Part shown: in pieces, positions 25,499 through 34,220 of the stretch
Numbering within the stretch: the first letter of the stretch is position 1
Layout of the letters: every line of letters begins with the position of its first letter
NCBI RefSeq assembly: GCF_036226525.1
Contig: NZ_CP108487.1
Location: 6,510,001 to 6,574,000, forward strand
Direction of reading: 5' to 3'
From: Kribbella sp. NBC_01245
GTDB lineage: Bacteria; Actinomycetota; Actinomycetes; Propionibacteriales; Kribbellaceae
DNA length: 64,000 nt
Notes under the pieces: model-generated
Database searches by the model: none
What the model saw: only the letters and a program-made list of their open reading frames with translations
What the model was told of the DNA's origin: nothing
Program-made: the position numbers and the translations under genes

Positions 25499-25903
25499 GT
25501 GGTGATCTGGGGATACCTGTTCGTGGTCGCGGGGGCGGCCGGGGTACTGGCGGCCGGGGTGCTGGCGCGACGCGAGCGACGGCTCACGCGGGGTTTTGCC
25601 GCGACGGGTCAGCTGGTCGCGATCGAGGTCGACCAGAAGACGACCAAGAGTGGGATCAGCACGTACCGCTATCCCGTCATCCGCTTCCACACGGCCGACG
25701 GGCGCGAGGTGCAGGCCCGGTCGCCGTACGCCGACGCCGGCGGGAAGGCCGTTGGCGAGTCGATCGACGTGGTCTACTCCCCGCAGGATCCGGCCGAGTT
25801 CCGGGTGGCCGGCAGTTCGCTCGGTCTGGTCGGTGTCGCGGCGTTCGGCACGGCCGGCGCGGTGCTGCTGCTGATCGGCCTCCTTTTCGTCACGTACGCC
25901 TGA
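25499..25903 (+). CDS. DUF3592-type membrane protein
   Basis: This 134-residue protein has an N-terminal helix (about residues 3-22), a beta-rich domain with KSGISTYRYPVIRFHTADG, then VVYSPQDPAEFRV and a C-terminal helix (about 112-132). This matches DUF3592 proteins, small membrane proteins with an external beta domain of unknown function. The start is one of two adjacent GTG codons. Confidence 0.8.
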   Translation: MVIWGYLFVVAGAAGVLAAGVLARRERRLTRGFAATGQLVAIEVDQKTTKSGISTYRYPVIRFHTADGREVQARSPYADAGGKAVGESIDVVYSPQDPAEFRVAGSSLGLVGVAAFGTAGAVLLLIGLLFVTYA

Positions 25904-25965
25904 CCGGGTCCCGCCGCCTGAGCACCTGCGACTGATCGGGCCTCGGCGCGCGTACGATGCGGCCC

Positions 25966-27027
25966 ATGGCGAAGGGCTCACGCGAGGTTGTCACCAGGAA
26001 CGACGTGGCCCAGTACGCCGGAGTCAGTACGGCCGTCGTGAGCTACGTCGTCAACGACGGTCCGCGAGCGGTCTCGCCACGGACGCGCGATCGGGTGCTC
26101 GAGGCGATCCGCGTGCTCGGTTATCGCCCGAACGCGGCCGCCCGTGCGTTGAAGGTCGGCAGCACGCGCACGTTCGGCCTGGTCATGCCCGACGGCGGCA
26201 ACCCCCTGTACGCCGAGCTCGCGAAGGCCGTCGAGAAGGAGGCCGCCACGCGCGGCTACGTCGTACTGCAGACGAATACCGACAGCGACCCGGCGGTGGA
26301 GAAGCGCAAGATCTCCGACCTGCTCGCCCGCCAGGTCGACGGCCTCATCCTCGCCACGCCGACCGGCGAACCGGGCGCGACCGAGTTGGCCGAGCTGAAC
26401 GATTCGGGCATCCCGGTCGTCGCGCTGAACCGCCCGGTGCGGGGAACGACCTCGATCTGCCCCGAGTACCGGGCCGGCGCTCGCCTCGGCGTTGAGCACC
26501 TGATCGGTCACGGCCATGAGCGGATCGGCCTGGTGATGGGCATCGAGCGGAGCGCCTGGAGCCCGGAGCGCGAACTCGGCTGGCGCGACGCCCTCGTCGC
26601 CGCGGGTTTGCCGGAGGGCCCGATCGCCCGGGCCGAGTTCAGCCGCCAGGGTGGGTACGACGCCGGGCGGCAGTTGCTGACGACGACGAACCCGCCGATG
26701 CCCGTCAAGCAGGCGAAGGTCGCCAAGTTGCTTAAGGCAACCGAAAGGCCGACGGCGATCTTCGTCAGCTCGGACCTGCAGGCCGTCGGCGTGCTCCGGG
26801 CTCTCCATGAGGCCGGCCTCGACGTACCGGGGGAGATGGCGGTTGTCGCCTTCGATGGCACGGCCGAGTCGGAGTTCAGCTGGCCGCCGCTCAGCGTCGT
26901 ACGGCAGCCGCTGGAGGCCGTCGCGCAGAAGGCGGTCAGCCGTCTGCTCGACGAGGTCGACGAACCGGTCGAGGCCTTCACCTACCCGACCGAGTTGGTC
27001 CTTCGCGCCTCTTGCGGCTGCAACTAA
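25966..27027 (+). CDS. LacI-family transcriptional regulator
   Basis: The 353-residue protein (an ATG at 25957 would add three residues) has the LacI helix-turn-helix TRNDVAQYAGVSTAVVSYVV, hinge YRPNAAARALK, and a periplasmic-binding-protein-like ligand domain with PTAIFVSSDLQAVG and VVAFDGT. It sits convergent to a Gfo/Idh/MocA oxidoreductase, 3 bp apart, and may control it in response to a sugar or cyclitol. A near-palindrome at 28373-28388, upstream of the oxidoreductase, is a candidate operator. Confidence 0.92.
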   Translation: MAKGSREVVTRNDVAQYAGVSTAVVSYVVNDGPRAVSPRTRDRVLEAIRVLGYRPNAAARALKVGSTRTFGLVMPDGGNPLYAELAKAVEKEAATRGYVVLQTNTDSDPAVEKRKISDLLARQVDGLILATPTGEPGATELAELNDSGIPVVALNRPVRGTTSICPEYRAGARLGVEHLIGHGHERIGLVMGIERSAWSPERELGWRDALVAAGLPEGPIARAEFSRQGGYDAGRQLLTTTNPPMPVKQAKVAKLLKATERPTAIFVSSDLQAVGVLRALHEAGLDVPGEMAVVAFDGTAESEFSWPPLSVVRQPLEAVAQKAVSRLLDEVDEPVEAFTYPTELVLRASCGCN

Positions 27028-27030
27028 AAC

Positions 27031-28341
27031 CTAAAACCCGCCGAGCTCCAGATCCGCGATCGTGACCGGTTGGCCGGTCGCGAGGGATTCGTTCCCGGCG
27101 ATACCGACCGAAATCGCCCGCACGCCGTCGTGGAGATCCGCGGCCCGGCCGAGCGGGTCGTCCGAAACCCCGCGGAAGAGGTCCGCGAACAACACCGCGT
27201 CACCGCCACCGTGACCACCAACACCCGACGGGATCGGCACCTCCACCGCGGACTCCCAATGCCGTTGCAGCACAAGGCGTTCGCCCTCCACCCGTACGTC
27301 GCCCGTCGCCACCGGGGTGAACGAGTAGCTCGGGTCCACCTCGGGGCCGAGGACGGCGGCCCGTTCGACCACGTCGAGCTCGACCCGGCCGGCCGTGCCG
27401 TTGACCGCGATGCGATAGCCCTCCCACGGGCTGTGCGCGTTGAGGGAGTACGACAATCGCGCGCCGCTGTCGTACTCCGCGGTCAGCGCGAGGTTGTCCT
27501 CGATGGTGATGCCCTCGCCGAAGACGTCCTGGTCACGCAGATAGCCGTCGTGGTGCTCGGCGTCCAGGTACAGCCGGCGCAAGTCCTCGTCCGTCCGCAG
27601 ATCCAGGAGGAACGGGTCAGCGGATGAGCCGTCGACCGTGCCGCGCGGAGGTCGGGGGGTGAGCCCGCGTTGCTCGGCATTCGCAGCCCCATAGAACGCA
27701 AGCGAGCCGGACGCGAAGACCCGCGCGGGCGCAGCGTCGAGCCACCAGTTGACCAGGTCGAAGTGGTGGGAGGCCTTGTGCACAAGGAGTCCGCCGGAGT
27801 TCGCCTTCTCCCGATGCCAGCGCCGGAAGTAGTCGGCGCCATGCCGGGTGTCCAACATCCAGTGGAAGTCGATACCCGTCACGCGCCCGATCGCGCCGTC
27901 CGCGATGAGCTGCCGCAGCGCGCTGTTCCGAGGCGAGTAGCGGTAGTTGAAGGTGACCACCACCGAACGCCCGGACGCCTTCTGGGCCTCGACGATCTCC
28001 CGCGTGCCGGCGGCGTCGATCGTGAGCGGCTTCTCCACGATGACGTCCGCGCCCGCCCGAAGGCAGCGCGCGACCAACGCGGCGTGGGTGTTGTCGGGGC
28101 TGGTGACGACCACCCGGTCCACCCGCTCGTCGGCGATCATCCCTTCCAGACCGCTGGGGAAGTACGTCGGCAGGTTGTCGCCGCCGAAGCCCTTGACGAG
28201 GTCCAGGTGGTACGCCAGCCGGCCCGGGTTGGTGTCGAGCAAGGCGACAAGCTCGGCCGTATCGGCGTGATCGCGGAGGATCGCCCGCACGTACTCCCGG
28301 GCTCGACTCCCGGTACCCACTACGGCATAACGGGTCGTCAT
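27031..28341 (-). CDS. Gfo/Idh/MocA-family oxidoreductase
   Basis: This 436-residue protein binds NAD(P) at YAVVGTGSRAREYVRAI and has the family's EKPLTID (catalytic Lys) near residue 103, then a C-terminal alpha/beta domain with GIDFHWMLDTRHGADYFRRW and a His pair in LLVHKASHHFDLVNWW. Such enzymes oxidise or epimerise sugars, sugar acids or inositols. At over 430 residues it is longer than the usual 330-370, with extra segments around 220-270. The substrate is unknown. It is convergent with a LacI gene. Confidence 0.88.
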   Translation of the reverse strand: MTTRYAVVGTGSRAREYVRAILRDHADTAELVALLDTNPGRLAYHLDLVKGFGGDNLPTYFPSGLEGMIADERVDRVVVTSPDNTHAALVARCLRAGADVIVEKPLTIDAAGTREIVEAQKASGRSVVVTFNYRYSPRNSALRQLIADGAIGRVTGIDFHWMLDTRHGADYFRRWHREKANSGGLLVHKASHHFDLVNWWLDAAPARVFASGSLAFYGAANAEQRGLTPRPPRGTVDGSSADPFLLDLRTDEDLRRLYLDAEHHDGYLRDQDVFGEGITIEDNLALTAEYDSGARLSYSLNAHSPWEGYRIAVNGTAGRVELDVVERAAVLGPEVDPSYSFTPVATGDVRVEGERLVLQRHWESAVEVPIPSGVGGHGGGDAVLFADLFRGVSDDPLGRAADLHDGVRAISVGIAGNESLATGQPVTIADLELGGF

Positions 28342-28372
28342 CGTCCGCCTTCCAGCAGCAACCGGAACAGAA

Positions 28373-28388
28373 ATCTACTCGTGTAGAT
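28373..28388 (-). promoter_or_regulatory. Candidate LacI-type operator upstream of the oxidoreductase
   Basis: ATCTACTCGTGTAGAT is a 16-bp inverted repeat with one mismatch, centred on CG as in many LacI operators. It lies 32 bp before the start codon at 28341. Confidence 0.45.
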
Positions 28389-28444
28389 AGGCGACGCTAG
28401 CAAGCCCTTTCCAAACCAGTCAAGGGGCCCGTCAAGGGCAGCCG

Positions 28445-28927
28445 TCAGGGCGTACCGAGGTCCTCGAAGACCAGCGCGGTCCGCGTACTCAGAACCTCCG
28501 GAATGGCCTGGAGCTCGTCAAAGACCACCCGTCGCAGACCAGCGTTATCAGCCGCCCGCACCAGCAAAATCGCGTCGAAGTCGCCACCCACCAGCGCCAC
28601 ATGCCGCACCTCCGGAATGGCCGCCAGCCGCTCCCGCAAAACCCGCCACGAGCTCTGCCGCAGATTGAGCATCACGTACGCCGAGGTGGCCAGCCCGACC
28701 TTGAGCGGATCGACCGTCGCGGTGAAGCCGGTGATCACGCCCGCGCTGGTCAGCCGCTCGACCCGCGCATACGCGTTCGCCCGGGAAATGTGCACCTTCT
28801 CGGCCAGCGCGCGGATCGAGAGCCGGCCGTCCGCGACCAGTTCGTCGACGATCAAACGATCGATCGCGTCGAGGGGCGCGGCCAACTGTCCAGTACCACC
28901 CCGGTCAGAGGTATCCCCGACAGACAT
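28445..28927 (-). CDS. bkdR: Lrp/AsnC-family regulator of branched-chain keto-acid dehydrogenase
   Basis: The ATG at 28927 gives 160 residues; an upstream extension to 28969 is unlikely. The N-terminal helix-turn-helix is LSIRALAEKVHISRANAYARVERL, and the C-terminal RAM domain contains VALVGGDFDAILLVRA. It is divergent from the bkd genes, the classic arrangement of BkdR. Lrp-type proteins respond to amino or keto acids, so branched-chain intermediates are the likely signal. Confidence 0.88.
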   Translation of the reverse strand: MSVGDTSDRGGTGQLAAPLDAIDRLIVDELVADGRLSIRALAEKVHISRANAYARVERLTSAGVITGFTATVDPLKVGLATSAYVMLNLRQSSWRVLRERLAAIPEVRHVALVGGDFDAILLVRAADNAGLRRVVFDELQAIPEVLSTRTALVFEDLGTP

Positions 28928-28947
28928 ATTGCTCCAATCAAGGCGCA

Positions 28948-28966
28948 CGAGTGATACATATTCTCG
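28948..28966. promoter_or_regulatory. Candidate Lrp-type operator between bkdR and bkdA
   Basis: CGAGTGATACATATTCTCG is an imperfect palindrome with an AT-rich centre, the shape of Lrp/AsnC sites, in the 118-bp divergent gap. It lies 21 bp upstream of the regulator start and could serve both directions. Confidence 0.45.
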
Positions 28967-29045
28967 CATCCGGCGGATCTATGGCTCACGAATGGCCAGA
29001 AGAGCGACCATGAGGGATCCGTCCGTCTGTGCCGCAGGAGGGTCC

Positions 29046-30182
29046 ATGCCGCCCGAGAAGCCCCGCAAAAGGCCCGTCAAAGCCAAAAGGCCCGCCATCG
29101 AGGAGCAGTTGCTCCCGTCCACCGAGCCGATCCGGCTGATCGACGAGCACGGCACCGCCCACGACCACCCGTCGTACGCGATGCCGGCGACCGACCTGCT
29201 GCTCAAGGGGTACGACGAACTCGTCGCCGGCCGCAGGCTCAACGACCAGGCGGGCGCACTCGTACGCCAGGGCCGGCTCGCCGTCTACCCGTCCTCCCAC
29301 GGCCAAGAGGCCTGCCAGGTCGCGGCCTCACTCGTACTCCAGGATCAGGACTGGCTGTTCCCGACCTACCGGGACACGGTCGCCGCGGTCGTGCGCGGGG
29401 TCGACCCGATCGAGGTGCTGACGCTGCTCCGCGGCGACTGGCACTCCGGCTACGACCCGTACGAGCACAACGTCGCACCCCAGGCCACCCCGCTCGCCAC
29501 GCAGCTCCTGCACGCGGTCGGCGTCGCGCAAGCCGCCAAGCTCAAGGGCGAGGACACCGTCGTGATGGCGTTGTGCGGCGATGGCGCGACGAGTGAGGGC
29601 GACTTCCACGAGGCGCTGAACTTCGCCGCCGTCTTCCAGGCCCCGGTCGTCTTCTTCATCCAGAACAACGAGTACGCGATCTCCGTGCCGCTCGACCGCC
29701 AGACCATCGCGCCATCCCTTGCCCACAAGGGCATCGGGTACGGCGTGCCGGGAGAACGGGCCGACGGCAACGACCTCGCGGGCCTCCTCGCCGTACTCGG
29801 GCAGGCCGTCGCGAAAGCCAGAAGGGGCGAAGGACCGCAGTTGGTCGAGGCCCACACGTATCGGGTGCAGGCGCACACCAACGCCGACGACGCGACCCGC
29901 TATCGCGATGACGCCGAGGTCACGCCGTGGCTCGAGCGCGATCCCCTCAAGCGCGCCGAGGCCTATCTCACCGCGCAAGGTCTGCTCGACGACGACGCCA
30001 AGATCAAGGCCCAGGGCAACGCCGAGCGGATCGCGACCCACCTGCGCGAAGGCTTGATGCAGGAGGTGCAGCCCGACCCGGCCGACCTCTTCGCCCACGT
30101 GTACGCCGAGCCGACGCCGCAACTGCGCGAGCAATGGGCATTCCTGCAGGACGAACTGGCCCGTGAGGAGACCGCGCGATGA
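29046..30182 (+). CDS. bkdA: Branched-chain 2-oxo-acid dehydrogenase E1 alpha
   Basis: The ATG at 29046 follows GGAGGG and gives 378 residues; the upstream frame belongs to the regulator region. Thiamine diphosphate binding is shown by CGDGATSEGDFHEALN, ending in FFIQNNEYAIS. The phosphorylation-loop region HTNADDATRYRDDAEV and the C-terminal LREQWAFLQDEL fit E1 alpha. Together with the next two genes it decarboxylates keto acids from Leu, Ile and Val to acyl-CoA starters for branched fatty acids. The stop overlaps the next ATG. A role as pyruvate dehydrogenase is possible but less likely given the Lrp regulator. Confidence 0.9.
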   Translation: MPPEKPRKRPVKAKRPAIEEQLLPSTEPIRLIDEHGTAHDHPSYAMPATDLLLKGYDELVAGRRLNDQAGALVRQGRLAVYPSSHGQEACQVAASLVLQDQDWLFPTYRDTVAAVVRGVDPIEVLTLLRGDWHSGYDPYEHNVAPQATPLATQLLHAVGVAQAAKLKGEDTVVMALCGDGATSEGDFHEALNFAAVFQAPVVFFIQNNEYAISVPLDRQTIAPSLAHKGIGYGVPGERADGNDLAGLLAVLGQAVAKARRGEGPQLVEAHTYRVQAHTNADDATRYRDDAEVTPWLERDPLKRAEAYLTAQGLLDDDAKIKAQGNAERIATHLREGLMQEVQPDPADLFAHVYAEPTPQLREQWAFLQDELAREETAR

Positions 30183-31165
30183 CGTACACCAAGATCTCCA
30201 TGGGGCAGGCGCTGAACCAGGCGCTGCGCGACGCGATGGCCGCCGACGAGACCGTACTGGTCTTCGGCGAGGACGTCGGCCCGCTCGGTGGCGTCTTCCG
30301 GATCACCGACGGTCTGACCGCGGAGTTCGGCGAGAGCCGCTGCTTCGATACGCCGTTGGCCGAGGCCGGCATCGTCGGTACGGCGATCGGCCTCGCGATG
30401 AACGGGATGCGCCCGGTCGTCGAGATGCAGTTCGACGCGTTCGCCTATCCGGCGTTCGAGCAGATCGTCAGCCACGCCGCCAAGATGCGGAACCGCACTC
30501 GCGGCCGGGTCACCCTGCCGATGGTCATCCGTGTCCCGTACGCCGGGGGCATCGGCGGCGTCGAGCATCACTGCGACTCGTCCGAGAGCTACTACGTCAA
30601 CACGCCGGGCCTTACCGTCGTTGCGCCTGCCACGGTTGCCGATGCGTACACCTTGTTGCGTAGGGCAATCGAATCGCCTGACCCGGTTGTCTTCCTGGAG
30701 CCGAAGAAGCTCTACTGGGCAAAGGAAGAGGTCGACCTCACGCAGGCCGAGCCCGGCATCGGCAAGGCCGTCGTACGGCGTGAGGGTGGCGACGCGACGT
30801 TGATCGCGTACGGACCGGCTGTTCCGATCGCGCTGGAAGCGGCCGAGGTGGCTGCGACCGAGGGGCGCCAGTTGCAGGTCGTGGATGTGCGCTCGCTGGT
30901 GCCGTTCGACGACGAGACGGTTTGCGCCGCCGTACGGAGCACTGGCAGGGCCGTAGTCGTTGCCGAGGCCACCGGATTCGCGAGCGTGTCGTCGGAGATC
31001 GTTGCCCGAGTCACCGAACGGTGCTTCCATTCGCTGGCGGCGCCCATCCGCCGGGTGACCGGGTTCGACATCCCGTTCCCGCCACCGAAGTTGGAACGGC
31101 ATCAGTTGCCAAGCGTTGACCGCATTCTCGACGCCGTGGACGATCTGCAGTGGGAGGACTCGTGA
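30179..31165 (+). CDS. bkdB: Branched-chain 2-oxo-acid dehydrogenase E1 beta
   Basis: This 328-residue protein has the transketolase-like fold of E1 beta: VFGEDVGPLGGVFRIT at the N terminus, PLAEAGIVGTAIGLAMNGM, then MQFDAFAYPAFEQIVSHAAK, and the C-terminal IPFPPPKLERHQLP. It pairs with the alpha subunit to form the alpha2-beta2 E1. Its ATG overlaps the stop of E1 alpha by 4 nt, and its stop overlaps the GTG of E2, so subunit ratios are probably set by coupled translation. Confidence 0.92.
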   Translation: MTYTKISMGQALNQALRDAMAADETVLVFGEDVGPLGGVFRITDGLTAEFGESRCFDTPLAEAGIVGTAIGLAMNGMRPVVEMQFDAFAYPAFEQIVSHAAKMRNRTRGRVTLPMVIRVPYAGGIGGVEHHCDSSESYYVNTPGLTVVAPATVADAYTLLRRAIESPDPVVFLEPKKLYWAKEEVDLTQAEPGIGKAVVRREGGDATLIAYGPAVPIALEAAEVAATEGRQLQVVDVRSLVPFDDETVCAAVRSTGRAVVVAEATGFASVSSEIVARVTERCFHSLAAPIRRVTGFDIPFPPPKLERHQLPSVDRILDAVDDLQWEDS

Positions 31166-32418
31166 CCGTGCAGACGTTCCTGCTGCCCGATCTCGGCGAA
31201 GGACTGACCGAGGCCGAGATTGTCCGCTGGCTGGTCGCCGTCGGTGACGTCGTGGCTGTGGACGCACCGGTCGCCGAGGTCGAGACGGCCAAGTCGATCG
31301 TCGAGGTGCCTTCGCCGTACGCCGGAGTGGTCGCCGAGCTGCACGGCGCCGAGGGTTCGACCGTTGACGTCGGCAAGCCGTTGATCTCGATCGGCAGCCT
31401 GCCCGATCCGGCCGCCGAGCAGTACCGCGAGGAGGAAAAGGCCGGCTCGGGCAATGTCCTGATCGGTTACGGCACGTCAGGCCTGCACTCGACCGGCCGC
31501 AACCGTCGTCGCCGCACTACTCCGCCGGCTAAGAAGCACGCGGAGTCCAAGGTCCCCTTGGTGATGTCGCCGCTGGTGCGGAAGCTGGCGAAGGACACGA
31601 AGGTCGATCTGACCACCCTGAGCGGCACCGGCGCAGGCGGCGTCATCACCCGCCGCGACGTCGAAAACGCAACGCAGCCAGGTCCTGTGGTCGCCGACGA
31701 GCAGCAGGCAGGGACGGACAGCCGCACCGGCCTGCCGATCAAGCTCGTCACCCCGATGACCGGATTCCGCAAGGCCGTCGCGACCACGTTGAGCCGCAGC
31801 CGCCGCGAGATCCCCGAGGCCACCACCTGGGTCGATGTCGACGCCACCCCGCTGCTCGACCTGCGCGAGTCGTTGCGTACGGCAACCGATCCCGGCCCGG
31901 GCCTGCTCGCGCTGATGGCCCGTTTTGTCGTCGCCGGCTTGCTCAAGTACCCGGAGCTCAACGGCACGGTCGATACCGAGCGCGATGAGCTGATCCAGTA
32001 CGACGGCATCAACCTCGGCCTGGCCGCGCAAACCGATCGCGGCCTCGTCGTACCGGCCGTGCTGAACGCGCATCGCCTCACCACCCGCGGGCTCGACGCC
32101 GAGATCCGGAAGGTCACGGCCGAGGCGCGCGAGGGCCGCAACATCGGGACGGCAGGCACCTTCACGCTGAACAACTACGGCAGTTTCGGCGTGGACGGCA
32201 GCGCGGCGATCATCAACCACCCGCAGGTCGCGATCCTCGGCGTCGGCCGGATCATCGACCGGCCCTGGGTGGTCGACGGTCAGCTGGCGGTTCGCAAGGT
32301 CACCCAGCTGTCGTTCGTCTTCGACCACCGGGTCTGCGACGGCGGTACGGCCGCGGGCTTCCTGCGCTTCGTCGCGGACGCCTTTGAAAACCCGGTCTCA
32401 GTCCTCGCCGACCTCTGA
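31162..32418 (+). CDS. bkdC: Dihydrolipoamide acyltransferase E2
   Basis: The GTG at 31162 gives 418 residues. The domains in order are a lipoyl domain (about residues 1-78, with Lys44 in EVETAKSIV the lipoyl site), a linker, an E3-binding domain near 140-175 (MSPLVRKLAKDTKVDLTTL), and the catalytic domain ending FVFDHRVCDGGTAAGF with the active His and Asp. It carries the acyl group from E1 to CoA. The E3 lipoamide dehydrogenase is not in this window and is probably shared with other complexes. The gene runs 21 bp into the convergent TetR gene. Confidence 0.9.
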   Translation: MTVQTFLLPDLGEGLTEAEIVRWLVAVGDVVAVDAPVAEVETAKSIVEVPSPYAGVVAELHGAEGSTVDVGKPLISIGSLPDPAAEQYREEEKAGSGNVLIGYGTSGLHSTGRNRRRRTTPPAKKHAESKVPLVMSPLVRKLAKDTKVDLTTLSGTGAGGVITRRDVENATQPGPVVADEQQAGTDSRTGLPIKLVTPMTGFRKAVATTLSRSRREIPEATTWVDVDATPLLDLRESLRTATDPGPGLLALMARFVVAGLLKYPELNGTVDTERDELIQYDGINLGLAAQTDRGLVVPAVLNAHRLTTRGLDAEIRKVTAEAREGRNIGTAGTFTLNNYGSFGVDGSAAIINHPQVAILGVGRIIDRPWVVDGQLAVRKVTQLSFVFDHRVCDGGTAAGFLRFVADAFENPVSVLADL

Positions 32419-33114
32419 CGGGTCCTCGACACCACCCAAGATGGCCCGGAGGCCGGCGACGAACCGCGCCTCCGGTCCGGCCAGGTCGTCCCGGCTCAGG
32501 TACGACGCGAGCACGCTGGTGCCGACGCCGAGTTGATCGCCCGCGGCGGCGGCCCAGTCGCGATTGCTGAGGCCGCTTCGGCGAATGGTGGCCGTCCACG
32601 CCGCGTCCGCGACGGCTGCACCGACGACGTAGTGGAAGACGGCCGAGACCGCGGCGTCGAGCCCTTCGCCGGTGAAGCCCGCGTCGGCCAGGATCTCCAG
32701 CACCCGTTCGGCGTACGCCTGGTAGTTCGGTCCGAGGCCCGCGTGGCTGCCGAGTAGCTGGGAGGCCCACGGATGGCGGCGCAGTACGTCGTACACCCGG
32801 CGGGCGAGGGTCTCGAGCTGCGCGCGCCAGTCGCCGGGCAGGTCATCGAGGGCCGCTTCGCCGATGACCGCGTCGACGGTCAACTCGAGTAGATCGTTCT
32901 TGGTGGCCACTCGCCAGTAGAGCGCGGAGGTCGCCGCCGTACCGAGCTCGACGGCCATCCGGCGCATCGTCAGGTTGTCCAGGCCCTCGGAATCGAGGAT
33001 CGCGATCGCCACCTTGACGATGTGCGCGCGGCCGAGCGGTGAACGGGTCTCGCCCGGTTCGGGCCGCAGCCAGACCGAGCCCAGAGTGGTCTTCTCATCC
33101 GCCGCGCGTGCCAT
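32398..33114 (-). CDS. TetR-family regulator
   Basis: This 238-residue protein has an N-terminal region of about 25 residues and a TetR helix-turn-helix (GLDNLTMRRMAVELGTAATSALYWRVATK), then a TetR_C_1-like ligand domain rich in Trp and Ala. Two near-palindromes just upstream at 33139-33153 and 33162-33176 are likely its own operators, so it is probably autoregulated. No drug exporter or target gene lies next to it apart from a trypsin-like protease whose 3' end faces it. Confidence 0.85.
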   Translation of the reverse strand: MARAADEKTTLGSVWLRPEPGETRSPLGRAHIVKVAIAILDSEGLDNLTMRRMAVELGTAATSALYWRVATKNDLLELTVDAVIGEAALDDLPGDWRAQLETLARRVYDVLRRHPWASQLLGSHAGLGPNYQAYAERVLEILADAGFTGEGLDAAVSAVFHYVVGAAVADAAWTATIRRSGLSNRDWAAAAGDQLGVGTSVLASYLSRDDLAGPEARFVAGLRAILGGVEDPSEVGED

Positions 33115-33138
33115 GGCAGCACACCCTAGCGGTCTGGA

Positions 33139-33176
33139 TAAAACACTGTTTCAGCGGGGACTGATACAACGTTTCA
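33139..33176. promoter_or_regulatory. Two candidate TetR operators
   Basis: TAAAACACTGTTTCA (33139-33153) and TGATACAACGTTTCA (33162-33176) are related 15-bp near-palindromes, 23 bp apart centre to centre, about two helix turns. They lie 24-62 bp before the TetR start codon. The second overlaps the left arm of the terminator hairpin. Confidence 0.6.
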
Positions 33177-33211
33177 GCCCCCGGCAAGCCAGGCTCACCG
33201 GGGGCTGAAAC
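33171..33211 (-). terminator. Long hairpin terminator of the protease gene
   Basis: GTTTCAGCCCCCGG (33171-33184) pairs exactly with 33198-33211, a 14-bp perfect stem with a 13-nt loop. It follows the stop of the leftward protease gene at 33218. There is no T-run. Confidence 0.7.
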
Positions 33212-33217
33212 AACGGA

Positions 33218-34021
33218 CTAGCTGTTGATCTGGGTCTGCAGCGCGGAGGCGTAAGTGGCCACCTCGGCGTACACGCCCGGGTTGCCGGCGTCGGCGCAAC
33301 CGATACCCCACGACACGACCCCGAAGAGCTGGCCGTTCAGGACCAGCGGGCCACCGGAGTCACCCTGGCAAGAGTCCTTGCCACCCTGGGTGTAGCCGGC
33401 GCAGATCTCGCCGTTGGCCACGTAGTCGTAGTCCGCGTAGACGTCCGACCGGCCGCAGTACGAGTCCCCGAGGACCGGGACGGTCACCTTCTGGAAGCGG
33501 TTCGCGGGGCCGGTGCCTTCGGTGTTGCCCCAGCCGTAGACGACCGACTGGGCACCGACGGCGTCGGCCGCGCGGCTGGTCTCCAGCGGCAGGGTGGCGA
33601 CACCGGTGAACGGCGTGGTCAGCGTCAGTACGGCGACGTCGTGGCCGGGCTGGCTGCCGTACAGCGGGTCCTTCCAGATCTTCGAGATCTTGGAGGTCTT
33701 GCCGACCGTGGTCTGCGACAGGCTGTCGCGACCCTGGACGGCCGTGTAGGTGCTCATCGCGCGGGTGACGCAGTGCGCCGCCGTGACGATCTTGTTCGCC
33801 TTGACGAGCGTGGCGCCGCACCACTGGCCGGTCGACGAGGGGGAGCCGCTGTTGTTCAGGGCGATTGCCCAGGGCGTCTGGGCGGTGCTGGCCAAGGTGC
33901 CGCCGACGATGCTCTCCGTCGGGACGCCGGGCTTCTGTGCGGCCTGCGCGGGTCCGGCTGCACCGAGGGCGGCGGTGGCAACTGCGGCGATAGCCAGCGC
34001 AAGCTTGAGCTTTCCTGTCAT
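33218..34021 (-). CDS. Secreted trypsin-like serine protease
   Basis: The 267-residue protein has a signal peptide (about 1-27, ending QAA), a short propeptide and a mature start at IVGG (residues 38-41). The triad is His83 in TAAHC, Asp128 in GHDVAVL and Ser222 in GDSGGP. Asp216 before SCQGDSGG is the trypsin S1-pocket acid, so it should cut after Arg or Lys. Six Cys suit three disulfides. The length matches Streptomyces griseus trypsin. Confidence 0.92.
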   Translation of the reverse strand: MTGKLKLALAIAAVATAALGAAGPAQAAQKPGVPTESIVGGTLASTAQTPWAIALNNSGSPSSTGQWCGATLVKANKIVTAAHCVTRAMSTYTAVQGRDSLSQTTVGKTSKISKIWKDPLYGSQPGHDVAVLTLTTPFTGVATLPLETSRAADAVGAQSVVYGWGNTEGTGPANRFQKVTVPVLGDSYCGRSDVYADYDYVANGEICAGYTQGGKDSCQGDSGGPLVLNGQLFGVVSWGIGCADAGNPGVYAEVATYASALQTQINS

Positions 34022-34220
34022 GCCTCACACTCCAGGTTGGTCGGGCCGCTATGGCGGGAGCGGCCGTCTGACCGAGAAGAATCGTCAGGACACGGACAGT
34101 AAGCAAGCGTTTGCCCGGCACATCAGTGCCTACTCAGAGTTGTGTCAGTGCTACTTAAGTCGCACGAGTCCAGCCGCAGGACCGATGTGCGAGGGCTGGC
34201 AAAGCCGAAAAATCGGCGTC

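Noticed and set aside
28503..29045. Upstream extension of the E1 alpha frame to 28503 (559 residues)
   Set aside because: The extension lies over the divergent Lrp gene and the promoter gap. The ATG at 29046 has a GGAGGG site and matches the family length.
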